A stretch of DNA of 64,000 nucleotides, from contig CAVWUA010000006.1 of NCBI GenBank assembly GCA_963758025.1, forward strand, positions 1,178,001-1,242,000. The letters run 5' to 3'. Position numbers and translations under genes: made by a program. Positions 13,021 through 26,200 of this stretch are shown one piece after another. Numbering within the stretch: position 1 is the first letter of the stretch; each line of letters starts with the position of its first letter. This stretch comes from CAVWUA01 sp963758025 (lineage in GTDB: Bacteria; Planctomycetota; Planctomycetia; Isosphaerales; Isosphaeraceae). A model generated the notes under the pieces. It ran no database searches. It saw only the letters and a program-made list of their open reading frames with translations, and was not told where the DNA came from.

Positions 13021-13271
13021 AAAAAACCTGGACGGCGGGAATCGAAGGCTTTCGAGCGTTTGTCTCTCCCGCCGACCATGGGTCGAGCCCGTCATCTCGC
13101 GAGCGACGGGCCAGCGCCATCCTCCGATCCGTATGTGACGTCAGCAGAACAATCTGGTGGATGATTCCGGCTCGGTTCGAGCCTTCTCGCGGCCTCATGC
13201 CCGGAAGGTTCGCCGGGCTGTCAGGCATTGTTCAGTCCCATCTGATCGCGAAGCCGCGAGGGAGCCGAAGC

Positions 13272-16200
13272 ATGTCCGCATTCGATCTTCCATTTCAGAG
13301 CGACCGACGATTTGTTGCAAATCCTCCGGATCGATTCTCTCGAAGGCGGTGCCGGCGCTGGAGCAGGAATACCCGCGGGAAGGGGATACGGCGGGGGCCA
13401 TCCCCGCTGAACCTGGAGGAACTGGAAGGCCGCTGCTTGCTCTCGGCCGGTACGCTTGATGGCCATTTCGGAACCGCCGGATTTCGGGCCATCGACGCGG
13501 GTGGAACCGACGACTCCGCCGCCGCGATGGCCTTTCAGTCGGACGGCAAGATCGTGCTGGCGGGCTGGACGCGCAACCCGGGAAACGCGAACCCCACGGG
13601 CCTCTTGTTGACCCGCATCAATGCCGACGGCTCACGCGATCCGTCGTTCGGGAACAACGGGATCGTCCAGACGGATGTCCTCGGTTCGGGCGGAGAGGCG
13701 ACGTCCATGGTGGTGCAGTCCGACGACCGAATCGTCGTGGCCGGGTCCGTCACGGTCAACGGCAACACCAATTTCGTCCTCGCGCGCTACCTGCCTGACG
13801 GCGCTCTCGACAGCTCGTTCGGAAACAACGGGATCGGCACGTTCGACGTTGCCCGAGACAAGGATGTCTTGCTGGACGTCGGCCTCGAACCCGACGGCTC
13901 CATCGTCGCGGCGGGATTCTCCCAGATCCAGGGCAATAGCTATCCAATCCTTCTCGGCCTGCAACCCGACGGACAGCTCGACCCCGATTTCGGCACCAGT
14001 GGCGTCGTTCTCACCGATTATTCCAGCCTCGGCCGCAACAACGCGCGGGTCAACGGCATGGAGATCCTGTCTGACGGCTCGATCATCACGGCCGGCTCGG
14101 CGTGGAGCTCAATCACGCCCACGGATCAAGCGTTCGCCATCGCGCGTTACTTCCCCGACGGCTCCCTTGACACCCGTTTCCACGGCGGCAAGTTCGTGAC
14201 CGACTTCGGCCCGGGGATCGATCTGGCCACGGACGTCGCGGTCATGCCCGATGGCCGGGTGGTCATCGCGGGGACAGCGCAGTTTCCTCAGGGATTCCAG
14301 CTAGCGCTGGCCCGATTCATGCCCGACGGCAGCTTCGATCCGACGCTTGGCTTCAATGGGCAAGCCGCCGTCGCGCTGGGAACGATGTCGGGCGCCGCGG
14401 AGGAGGTCACCGTGCAGCCGGACGGTAAGCTCCTGGTCGCGGCCACGGGGTCCAACGGGACGAATCTTGACTTCATCGTGGCAAGGCTCCAGGTCAACGG
14501 CGCCCTCGACGCACGTTTCGGCACCAACGGCACGGGAGTCCAGGTGTTCGACTTCGGTTTCGGCGACGATCAGGCCGCGACCGTCCGGCTGGACCGGAAC
14601 AACAACATCCTCGTGGGGGGCGTCGCGAAAATCCTCAGCGACGATGATATCGTCGTCGCGCGGTTCCTCAACGACGTCGCGGACCGCTACGAGCCAAACA
14701 ACTCGCAGAGCACGGCAAGCCACCTCGGGACCTTGAGCGGCCGGTCCCGGTACGAGCACCTCAACATCGGTTCCTCAAATGATGAGGACTGGTTCCAGAT
14801 CATTCTCCCCTCCGGCGCCCGGACAGGGCATTCTGTGAGCATCGACTTCAACCACGACCTGGGCGATCTCGACCTGTCCCTTTACGACGTCAATGGCACG
14901 CGCGTCGGCCACTCGGCCGGCGTGGACAGCCACGAGGAGATCTCGCTGGGCGGGCTTGCTGGAGGGGTCTATTACGTTCGCGTGTACGGGTTCCTCGGCG
15001 AGACCAATCCGGACTACACGCTCACGATCGATGCCCCCACCGGGCTCGTACCCGACGCCTTTGAGCCAAACGACGACCCGGCCAATCCGACGGCGCTGGG
15101 CACGCTCACCGGCACGCAACAGTGGGACAACCTGTCGGTCGCTACGGCCAGCGATCGCGACTTCTACCGCTTCGACCTGTCCGCGGGAGCCAGCTCGGAA
15201 CACTTCGTGCGCCTCGACTTCGACGCCAACCTCGGCGATATCGACATGGTCCTGTTCAACGACTCGGGGCAGGTCGTCGGTCAGTCGCTGGGCGTCACCG
15301 GGCGCGAACAGATCTCACTCGACGGGCTCGCGTCCGGTTCGTACATCCTGGCTGTCTTCGGGAATCGGGACGCGACCAATCCGAAATACAAGATGACCAT
15401 CCAGGCCCCCGGCGCCGACGCCTCGGGCGACGGGAACGAACCGAACAACAGCCGCCGCGACGCGACCGAGTTGGGGACCATCCGCGGCGTGAAGCTCCTG
15501 GCGGACGCGGACAACCCGCTGTCGATCAACGTGCCCGGCGATCATGACTGGTTCCGCTTCGAGCTGAGCACGCAAGCGGCCTCGGGGCACTTCGTCGCCC
15601 TCGTCTTCGACTCCTCCAAGGGAGATCTGGACCTCGACCTCTATGACGCCAACGATACGCGGATCGCGTCCTCGCACGGTTCCTCGAACCTGGAGCTGCT
15701 CAATCTCGATGGGCTCGGCCCAGGGGCCTACTATATCGATGTTCATGGAGCGAATAGCCAGGTCGTCAATCCTCTCTACCTCCTGGCTTTCCGTGCGCCG
15801 GGCGGCGACCGGCTGGAGCCGAACAACACCCGCGCCAAGGCCACGGACCTGCGGTTCGACGGTGGCGTGCATCAGGAGACGGACCTCTCGATCGCACCGG
15901 AGGATGACGAGGATTGGTTCCGGTTCGAGACGCACGCCATGTCCACCGTCACCAACTTCGTGTCGATTGCGTTCTCGCACGCGCAGGGGGATCTCGACCT
16001 GGAGCTGTACGACGACTCGGGCAGCAGTCAGCCGTTGCGCTTCTCGCGGGGCGTCGATGACACCGAGCGGATCGCACTGACCAATCTGCCCCCCGGGACC
16101 TACTACCTGCGCGTCTTCGGATACGACCACGCGACGAACCCCGGCTACAGCTTGACGCTCAACACGCCCGAACTCGCGCAGGACAACGACCCGGCCGAGC

Positions 16201-19200
16201 CGAACGATACGAGATCCGCCGCGTTTGACCTGGGCACGGTCTCCGGCTCCGTGGTCCGCAACGACCCCGACCACCCGCTCTCGATCCACGCGGGCAACGA
16301 CGAGGACTGGTTCCGGTTCGAGACGGTCGCCAAGGGTCAACTGGGCGATGCCGCGACGATTGCGTTCCGCAACGTGGACGGCGACCTCGACCTGGAGTTG
16401 TACGACGAGAACGGCAACCTGCTGGACACCTCCGGCGGGATCGGCGACCTCCAGAGCATCAGTCTGGCCGATCGTCCGGCCGGAATCTATTATCTCCGCG
16501 TGATCGGCTACCGCGAAAGTCCCGGCGCCCCGCGCGGTCGAACCCACGTTACGCGCTGGCGATTCAGGCCCCCGAGTTGCCGGAGCCGGACCTGTTCGAG
16601 CCGAATAACTCGATCGCCACGGCCACCGATCTGCACATGACGAGCGGTCTGGCGGTGCGCAGTGGCCTCTCGATCGACTCGGCGACCGATCACGACTATT
16701 TCCGCTTCGTGCTCAATGCGGGCAGCACCGACGGGCATTACCTGGCGATTGGCTTCCAGCAGGGTCAGGGGGATCTGGACCTGCGCCTGTATGACTCGCG
16801 CGGAACGCTGGTGCGCACCTCGGCGGGAACTGGCAACAGCGAACAGATCTCGCTCGCGGGCCTGTCCGGCGGCACGTACTACGCGGACGTCTCGGGCGAG
16901 CCGAACCCGAATTACGTGCTGCTGTTCCGCACGCCGGATGGCCCCAACGGTGACTGGGCGGAGCCGAACAACACGCTGAGCGCGGCGTACGACCTCCGCC
17001 AGGTCATCGGTGTCCAGGTCTTCTCGGGGCTCTCGCTCAACAATCCGGGCGACATCGACACCTACACGTTCCAGATTGTCGGCACGCCTGACTCGACCAG
17101 TGGTGTCGGGGTCCTGTTCGACCCGACGCAGGGGGACCTCGATCTCTACCTTTATGACCAGAACGGTCAACAGGTCCGAAGCTCGGTCACGGCCGAGAGC
17201 GTCGAGTGGGTCTCGCTAGAGGGCCTCACCGATTCGACGTACACGGTCAAGGTGGTGGGGCATACGAGCCGGGTCGTGATTCCTCGATACGTGCTGGTGC
17301 TCAACGGCCCGCAGCCCGATGCGCCCGCCGACTGGGCCGAACCGAACGACACCCGGACCACGGCGGAAGACCTTCACCTCGTCGAGGGCACGCGCATCTG
17401 GTCGGGACTGTCGATCAACGCCCCCGGGGACTCCGACTGGTTCCAGTTCCAGACCTCGGACACCGGACGCGAAGGGGACTCCGTCTCGATCGTCTTCAAC
17501 CGCGGACCCGAAGGGGCGAACGACCTGTCCCTCCGGCTTTACGATGCGCAAGGCAACCTGGTCGATTCGTCGGAAACCGATGGATACCAGGAGCAAATCC
17601 GGCTGACGGGTCAGCCGGCGGGGATCTATTATGTTCGGGTGGTCGGCGCCTCGGCGAACACGACGAACCCGAATTACGCGCTCGTTCTACAAACGCCCCA
17701 GACCGCCGACAAGGACTGGGCCGAACAGCACGCCGGATTGACCGACAACGACACGCGCAGCCACGCCTACAACCTTCGCACGGTGGATCACTACGTCGTC
17801 CTGAAAGACCTCTCCATTCACCCGGTGGGGGATGTGGACTGGTTCCGCTTCGAGACAGCCAGCACCCTGGGCGCCGATCACGTCATCCGGGTCGATTACC
17901 AGCAGGACGGAGCTCCGTTGAAGCTGGAGCTGTACCGACCGGGGGAATCGCAATCGATCCGCAGTTCGACGACGGACGGCTCGGCCGCCGTCATCAGCCT
18001 GGAGGGCCTCACGGCGGCGACCTACGAGCTCAAGGTCTTCGCGGCGCAGTCCAACCAATCGAATCCGCACTATACCCTGACCATTCTCACCGCGCCTCGG
18101 CTCGCCCCCGACTGGGCTGAGGACAACGACACGCCCGACCAGGCCTACGACCTGCGCACCCCCGGAGGAAGCGTCGCGGCCCGCTCGATCGTCTCCCGAG
18201 CCGGCCGACCGGTGACGGATCTCGCGTTACCCGTCCAGGTGTCGAACGCGATCAACTCGCTCCTCGCCCAGGGGATTCTTCAGCCGGGCGATCTCTCATC
18301 GGACGTTTACGGATCTCAGAACGCCAACACTTATGAGTACATTGATTTTGACACTAACATCCCCGGCTTCTTCGACGTGGGCGGGATCGCGAGTTCGAAT
18401 GACCTCATCCCCGGCGGCACCGCGTCGTTCGGACAGATGCTGGTGAACCAGGTCCTTCCCCATTCCAGCTTCGCGGGGCTGGGGACCGGCCCCGGAACCA
18501 ATCTCTTTCAGACCCTGGCCGGCGGATTCAACGACGTGGTCCAGGGCCTCTCGGGCGGAAATGTCTATGGCTCGAATCAACTGAACGGTGCCCTGGGTGC
18601 CGCGAACGACATTTTCAATGTCGTGCAGAACTCGGGCGCCTATAACCCATTCATTCCCCAGCAGTATCAGAATCAGCCGTCCTCGGGCTATCAGCCGTCC
18701 CCCATCCAGGTCCCGTCACCGTACTCGATTCCCCCCCAGGTTCCGAGTCCGATCGGCGGACTGACGCTCAATCAGTTCAATTCCATCTCCAGCTCCAATC
18801 CGTCGAACTACCGCCCCCCGGCCCAGAACTACTTCGGCGGCTACCCGGCGCCTCCGGCCTACCAGGCCCCCTGGACGCAGTATCAGGTCGGATATCCGTC
18901 CCCCTACTTCCGCCGTGGTGGCTCGGCGCTCGATCCGGCAACGGCCCTCGCTGGCCTCTCGATCGACACGCCCGAGGACCAGGACTGGTTCCGATTCGAA
19001 CTGACCGAGGACGGTCAGAGCGGCGAGTCGGCACGGATCGACTTCGACGCCTCGCAGGGCGAGCTTCGACTGGAGCTATTCGCCGCGCCGGCCGATCCGT
19101 CGGGGGCAAGCCCGCTGCGCGTCGCGGAGGGGATGGGCGGCACCCGGGAGGTCGGTCTCGGCGGTCTGCCGGCGGGCGTCTATTACCTCCGCGTGACCGG

Positions 19201-22200
19201 GGCCATCGCCGGTGGCCAGTACGCGACCAATCCCGATTACACGCTCACGATCTCGACCGCGCCTCAGGCGGCGGCGGTCGCCGACTGGGCCGAGTCCAAC
19301 AACGATCGCTCCAGCGCGTACGACCTGCACGAAGTGCAAGGGGTCGCGCTCGTTGACCGGGCTCTCGATCGACTCGGCGCAGGACGTGGACTGGTTCCAG
19401 TTCCACATGGCTACGATCGGCTCCGCGGCCGATCATGTGCGGATCGACTTCCGTGACGATCAGGGGGACCTCGACCTGGAGCTGTACGACGCCACGAACC
19501 ACTTCGTCGCCCGCTCCGATGGAACGCAGGATTTCGAGGAAGTCTCGCTCGACGGCCTGCAAGCCGGCGACTACTACGTGAAGGTCTATGGATACCGACA
19601 GATCACGAATCCGAGCTACGCGCTGACGGTGAATGCCCCGGTCACGCAGGTCGCTCCCGACGCTCTCGAACCGAACAACACGCGGCTCGCGGCCACCGAC
19701 CTGACCACCAATGGGGCCATCCACGGACTGACCGGCCTGACGATCCATGCGGGGGATGTGGACCTCTTCAAGATCCACCTCAGTGCGACGGGGACCGCCG
19801 CGAACACCGTGAGCATCGACACCGGAGACGCGACGCGACTCACGCTCCAACTTCTGGACTCCACCGGACAGCCGGTGCTCCCGACCTCGGCCGCGGACTC
19901 GACGCACCAGGCCATCTCGCTCGACGGGCGAACCTCCGGCACCTATTACCTCCGTGTCGCTGGCGCCACCGCCTCGCAGGCAGGGGCCTATGAGCTTCAC
20001 CTCGACCTGCCATCCGCCACGTCCCAGACGACATCGCGGAACGCCTGGACGGTGATGGTCTACATGACGGCCAGCGATCTCGAAAACTTCGCGTTCGAGG
20101 ACATCAACGAGATGGAGTCGGCGGCCCAGACGCTGCCGTCGTCGGTGAACATCGTCGTGCTTCTCGACCAGACCGGCGGCGTGATCCAGGACACGCACGG
20201 ACGCCTCCGCGCCGGGCAAACCTTCGCAACCGGAGGCGGCACGCAGGCCGCCTGGGGAGGCACCGGGCGCGGCATCATCACCGCCGACCGCAACCCAAAC
20301 CAGATCTCGACGCGCTTCGACCTCATCGGCGAGAAGAATACCGGCCAGACCACGACCCTCGTGAGTTTCGCCACGTGGGCCGCGCAGGTGGCCCCCGCCG
20401 ATCACTACGCCTTGATCCTCTGGGACCACGGGGCCGGACTCGATGGCACGAACGCGGACCTGGAATCCTCGCGTAACGAACTGCTCACCACCTCCGAACT
20501 GACCGATGCCCTTCGCGCCCTGCGGCAGTCCGGGATCTCGTTCGACACCATCGCCTTCGATGCCTGCCTCATGGCGCTGACCGAGGAGGCCGACGCGCTG
20601 CTGACCTACACGAACGTCGTGGTGGCCTCCGAGGAAACCGAAGGGGGCCAGGGATACGACTATCGCACGGCCTTCGGTTCCCTGGGTCGCAATCCGGCGG
20701 GGGTTGGCGCCGAGGCGCTGGCCTCGGGGATCGTCTCCAGCTACGGCGCCCAGTACGTCAACTGGTGGGTCCAGCGGACCGAGGATACCCACTCGGCCAT
20801 CCGGACCTCCGGCATCGATGCGCTGGAGGTGGCCCTCGCTCAGTTCACCTCCGTCTGCCTGGCGCAGCAAAACAACACCGTCGTCTGGAACGCCCTGCGC
20901 TCGGCGCTCGTCGGCGTGCCTCAGTACGCGGTTCCAGAGTACCGCGACCTGGGGGCTTACCTTCGCGGCGTCGCCTCGCGGGTTCCAAACCAGGCCATCC
21001 AGGCGGCCGCGCAAGCCGCACTCGCCGCGTTGAACTCCACGGTGGTCGCGCGTACGAATGATTTCCGTCACTCCTCGGGCCTGTCGATCTACCTGCCGGA
21101 ACCGGGCAGCGTGACGTCAAGTCAGATTGATGATTACGCGACCGGGCATTCCCTGTTTACCGACATCACGGGCTGGGCGGATTTCCTTCACCAGTTCACA
21201 AGCGTGGTCCATAACCTCTCGCCGTTCGCACCCGACTGGGCCGGATTCAACCAGGCGGCGGCCCTGGCGTTCAACCTGCAACTGCTGGCCGGCCGTGGCT
21301 ACAGCTTCGACAACCTGAATCTCGCGCCGGCCGAGACGCGAAGCGCGAGCAACCCCGACCCGCAGACCGGAGAGGACTGGTTCCGATTCACCACCGAGGC
21401 CACGGGAACCAGCGGCGATCGGGTGGCGATCCACTACGATTCCACGATCGCCCGGCTGCGCCTGCGTCTCTACAGTCGGGAACCGGACGGCTCGCTCGTC
21501 CCGCGAGGTCTGTCGGACTCGGGGTCGGGTCAGGAGTCGATCAGCCTGACCAGCCTCGCCGCCGGTGAGTACTACGCGGTCATCGACACGCCGAGCGGTC
21601 AGTCGTCCGAGATGTCGCCGCGCTACCGGCTGTCGATCGATGCTCCCGGCTCGCTCACCGGGACCGACTGGGCCGCGGGGAACGACCGGCCGGGCAAGGC
21701 ACACGATCTCGGCGAGATCGTCGGCGACACCGTGTTCGCGGGCCTGGCCGTCCCCGCCAGCCAGACCGACTGGTTCCAGTTCAACACGCCGCGACTTCCC
21801 GAGATGACCGATCGGCAGTTCCGGGTTCTGCCGACCTCCGGCGCGGTGACGGTCGAGATCTTCGCGTCGCTCGATGACGCGATGGCTGGCCACCCGATGC
21901 AGACCGTGACCGGCACCGATACGATCGACCTGACCTATGCCTCCGGCTCGGGTGCGCCGTACTGGGTCGCGCTCCACTCGGCCAGCGCGTCGCCCATCGG
22001 CTACAGCCTCGAAATCGGCCGGGCGACCGCGATATCGAACCCGCAACCAGTCTCCCGCCCGAACGACTTCGACGGTGATGGCCGGATGGACCCGACGGTC
22101 TTCGAGCCGAGCACGTCCACCTTCTACATCGCCAGTTCCTCTCAGGGCAACATCGCGATCCAGTTCGGTCCCGGGACCCTCTACGGCGGCCATCCCGTCC

Positions 22201-23135
22201 CGATTCCCGCCGATTACGACGGCGACGGCAAGACCGACCCGGCCGTCTTCGAGCCCTCCACCGCAACCTTCTTCCTGGCCATGTCCACACGGGGCAATCT
22301 TCCGATCCAGTTCGGCCGGGGAACCCGATACGGTGGTGCTCCGATCCCGATCCCGGCCGATTACGACGGTGATGGTCAGATCGATCCCGCGGTCTTCGAA
22401 CCCAGCACGGCGACCTTCTACCTGGCCCGTTCGAAGTTGGGCAACGTGGCCAGGCAGTTCGGCCAGGGAACCCGATACGGCGGAGATCCAACCCCGGTCG
22501 TCGCCGATTACGACGGTGACGGCCTGGCAGACCCGGCCGTCTTCGAATCCTCCACCGCGACCTTCTACCTGGCCCGCTCGCAACAGGGCAATGTGACCAG
22601 GCAGTTCGGCCGGGGAACCCGATACGGCGGCAGTCCGGTTCCGGTTCCCGCCGACTATGACGGTGACGGCCTGGCGGACCCGGCGGTCTTCGAGCCCTCC
22701 ACCGCGACCTTCTACCTGGCCCGCTCGCAGAAGGGCAATCTTCCGATCCAGTTCGGCCAGGGAACCCGATACGGCGGCAGTCCGGTTGCCGTGCCGTTTG
22801 ATTATGACGGCGACGGCCAGACCGACCCGGCGGTGTTCGAGCCCTCAACCGCAACCTTCTATCTGGCCCGTTCGCAGATGGGCAACGTGGCCAGGCAGTT
22901 CGGCCAGGGAACCCGATACGGCGGCCATCCCATCGTCGTTCCCGCCGATTACGACGGCGACTACATCTTCGATCCCGCGGTGTTCGAGCCCTCGACGGCG
23001 ACCTTCTACCTGGCCCGTTCGCAGCAGGGTAACACCATCACGCAATTTGGCCAGGGTACCCTCTACGGCGGCGACCCGACTCCGTTGCCTCTGCCGCCTG
23101 TGCTCCAGTTTTCGAAGAAACGCCGATCGTCGTAA
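13272..23135 (+). CDS. Giant secreted multidomain protein with C11 (clostripain-type) peptidase, delta-60, PPC and FG-GAP-like repeats (two frame breaks)
   Basis: About 3,287 residues after correcting one lost base near 16545 and one extra T near 19350. The ATG has GAGGGAG seven bases upstream. Order: arginine-rich N-terminus; LEELEGRCLLS (residues 48-58), a planctomycete LEPR-XLL-like motif; seven delta-60 repeats (about 60-470); about fourteen PPC domains, each starting like EPNNS..A..LG and containing DWFRF and GDLDLELYD; a Pro/Gln/Asn/Tyr-rich insert splitting one PPC domain (18180-18940); a C11 peptidase (about 20035-21200) with His in LILWDHGAG (20427) and Cys in FDACLMA (20565); two more PPC-like domains; seven FG-GAP-like repeats. 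Probably an exported cell-surface or matrix protease. PPC domains usually accompany secreted peptidases; substrates are unknown. Confidence 0.88.
22071..23099 (+). repeat. Seven tandem 147-bp coding repeats (FG-GAP/VCBS-like, 49 residues each)
   Basis: Each unit reads DGDGxxDPAVFEPSTATFYL, then ARSxxGNxxxQFGxGTRYGG and a PxPxPADY end. The DGDG..D start is a calcium-binding loop typical of FG-GAP/VCBS propeller repeats, and seven units fit a seven-bladed propeller. Units three to six are very similar at the DNA level, suggesting recent amplification or gene conversion. The last unit has a degenerate loop (DGDYIFD). The array forms the C-terminus of the giant protein. Confidence 0.9.
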
Positions 23136-23289
23136 GGTCCCGGACCGCCTGGATCGCGGTTCCTCGTGGTGTGGGCGTTCTGGCTACGGAAAGGGAGGTT
23201 CACCGACTCGACGACATCAGGCAGGGGCGGCATGACTCGATGCAATGGAGCGAGAACCAGGCCCGGCGTCAGGAACAAGCCACCCTCTC

Positions 23290-26200
23290 TCAAGACCCAG
23301 GATTCGGTGGCACGACGGTCGTTCGGGGCCGTGCGTTGACGTCGCTTGCTGGCCTGGCCCGGAGATCGCCCAGGTCGCGGACCTCGCCGGGGGCGAGCTT
23401 CAGGCCCTCGAAGGCAATCCCGCCGGGCCGGCCGATTCCCAGGAAGATGCTGGCGCTGTACGACTGGCCGGGCACGAGCCGCTCGACGTGGAAGCGGCCG
23501 TGCTCGTCCGTTTGGGACTCCGGGAAGATGCCGGTCGCGGGGTCGTCGTGAGCGGCGAACTTCCGAATCGTGCCCGCCGAGAGGGTAGCCTGGGACTGTG
23601 GTTTGCCCTGCTCGTCCACGATCCGACCGTTGACGGCCCCCCAGGGCTGCATCCGAACGGTGTAGGGGGCGATGCCGTCGCCGCGCGCCAGCAGGAAGCC
23701 GATCAGCGCGCGGTCCTCCTTGATGAAGATGATCCGTCGGACGCGGTCGGGATGCAATCCGGTGATCGGGATCGTCGCCGCGCGGAGCGTTGGCTCGTGA
23801 TCCCACGGGTGGTACGTCAGCCCGATCGTCTGCACGCCGACAACGGGCCGGGCCTCGGGGTCGAGCAGCGTCACCTGTCGGGGTCGGTCGGGCACGACCG
23901 TCGCCGACAGTTCCAGCGACCCCGCGTCCTCCGCCGGGTTGACGAGGACGATCGCGGCGTAGTCGTGCTGGTTCACCCACGCACCGCCGTAGAAGGTGGC
24001 GACCGAAAGCGTGTCATGATTGCCGTAGGTCGTGATCAACTCCTGAGGCGTCCAGTCGGACTTGCCCGGCGCGAAGAACGCCTTGGGGTCCACGTGGGCC
24101 GGACGATTGCCGGCCTTCCACGGCGTCTTTGCCAGGACGGCGCCCGGCCCCGGCAGCGCCACGCCCAGATAGGAGCCGTCGGCCTGCCGCGCGGTCCGCG
24201 ACAGGGGCGATCCGGCGTTCGCCGATATTTTATCTAATAATTGATAGAAATGATTGTTTGGCGCGACCGCCGAATACGTGACCTCGGCCTCGACCGGGCG
24301 GCCCGCCTCGTCCCGGAGCATCAGGCGGAACGGGATGCCCCGCCGACAATCCACGACAGCCTCGCCCGCGTCGTTCACGGTGGCCCTGGCCAGGAAGTAG
24401 GGCTGGCCCGGCTTCGGCACGGCCAGAACATCCGGCGCGATGCGATCGGGCGAGATCCCTTCCAGGGCGAACCGGCCCCGCGCGTCGGTGTCGTGCGGAT
24501 AGCGGCCCGTCTTCAACGCGGCGATCGCCTCCAGTCCCGGCCCCACCCAGACGTCCGCCAGCGGCGTGCCCATCGCCTTGTCGCGGACCATGCCCGTCAC
24601 GGTGCGACCCGGTTTCAGCGTGAGCGTGAAGGTGGCCCCGTAGGTGACAAGAGCTTCCGAAGCCCCCAGGGGCCGGGCGTGGATATCGGGGGCATCGCGG
24701 GTCATCACCTCGATCGACGTCTCGACGACCCCGGACCCCCGGACGCTCAGCCGGACGAGCCGCTCGCGACCCAGGCCGTCGAGACGGAATCGGCCGTCTG
24801 CGTCGGTGACAACCTCGGTCGTCACGCCGGGCAGCACCTCGGGCGTGGAGAGGCTCCGGTCGTAATCCGTCATGGCGAAGAGCGCCTGAGGCGACTTCGC
24901 CTTCTCCAGGTGTGCGTCCAGGTCCTTCTTCCACGGCACGAAGAGGCCCGCCAACGTGACCGTCGCGCCGGTGAGCGGGCGACCCTCGGGGTCGAGTAGC
25001 CGGCCCCGGATCGGTACGTCGTCGCGGGGGAGCGTCAGGGTCAAATCGGCCCCCTTCACCGGGTCCGTGTGCGAGCGGAACGATGAGCCGGTCTGCCCCC
25101 AGGTCCGCACCCAATCCGGCCCGTAACCCTCGGCGTCGGCGATCAAGAGGCCTGGCCGGCACGCGGGGAGGCCGTCCAGCGCGTTGAACGTCATGTCCTT
25201 CGCCGAGAACCGGTATCGACCGTCGTCCGCCGTGACCGCACGGACTTCGCCCGGGTCCTTCGAAGACGCGCTCTGGGGCACGAGGTAGATCTTCACCCCC
25301 GCCAGCGGCTTGCCTTCGATATCAACCACCCTGCCGGCGAAAAGATCAGCGGTGGCGGGATCGTCCGGGTCGATCGGTCCTTGCGCCTCGGCCGGAACCT
25401 TCGGCGTCGGTGCGTTGGCGCGGGTCGGGGTCGGCGGGGGTTCGACGCGAGGATCGGGGTCGGACCGGAAGGCGAGCACGGCCGTTACCGTGCCAGTCGC
25501 CGCCAGCGCGATCATGAGCGCCAGGATCGCCGGGACTCGCGCCGCGAAGAGTCCGCGCGAGGCTCGCGCCGCCAGGTGCGCGGCGGCCGTCGTGACCGCC
25601 TCGCCACGGGCGGCGGTGAGTGCCTCGTGGGAGGCTTGCGGAAAGAGCCGCAACCGGTCGTCGATTGACAGCCTCAGCGCCGAGGGCCATGCCGACGCCG
25701 AGGTCACCCCGCGACGGGCGAGCCGGCCGCGAAGTTGCTCCCTGCCCCGAGCCAGCCGACCCGCCACCGTGCCGGGCGGACAGCCGATCGCCTCGGCCGC
25801 CTCGTCGCGCGTCAGGCCGTGGAGGTCGCACAGCAGGATCGGCATCCGGTAACGCTCGGGCAGGTGGGCCAGTTCCTGATGGACCAGACGGCGGAACTCG
25901 TCGCGGGCGGGGTCGTGCGGGGGCTCCACCTCGCCGCGAACGGCCGCGATTCGCTCGCGCGCCCGTCGCCGCGACGCCTCGATCCGAGCCTGACGCGCAA
26001 CCCAACGCGCGACCCGGTACAGCCAGCCCGCCAGCGAGCCGTGCAGCGGGAACGATCCCGCCCGGCGGACCAGCACGAGGAATGTGGCCTGAAACGCATC
26101 CTCGGCATCGGCCTCGTCGCGCGGACCGAGCACCGACCGGCAGACCGACAAGACCATGGTTCCATGACGTGCCACAATCGCCGCGAACGCATCGCCGTCC

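Larger units (their letters stand above)
11978..13271. other. Noncoding 1.3 kb region, partly AT-rich
   Basis: No convincing gene is seen. Short open frames here lack ribosome binding sites and family resemblance. Base composition drops visibly toward AT at about 12160-12310 and 12600-12960, unlike the flanks. The stretch holds two outward-facing TTGACA elements (12096-12101 and 12172-12177), two adjacent hairpins (12972-13020) and, at its right end, the GAGGGAG ribosome binding site of the giant protein gene (13258-13264). It could hold a long 5' leader or a small RNA; neither can be shown. Confidence 0.5.

Noticed and set aside
12760..13164. Open frame of 134 codons before the giant protein gene
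   Set aside because: No ribosome binding site, no domain pattern, atypical composition, and it covers two inverted repeats.
19245..22583. Two long minus-strand frames opposite the giant protein gene
   Set aside because: Their repeats are the reverse of the PPC and FG-GAP repeats; composition and lack of start sites mark them as shadows.
22071..23099. Tandem repeat array as a CRISPR
   Set aside because: Units are 147 bp, contiguous and in frame with a protein; there are no spacers and no cas genes.
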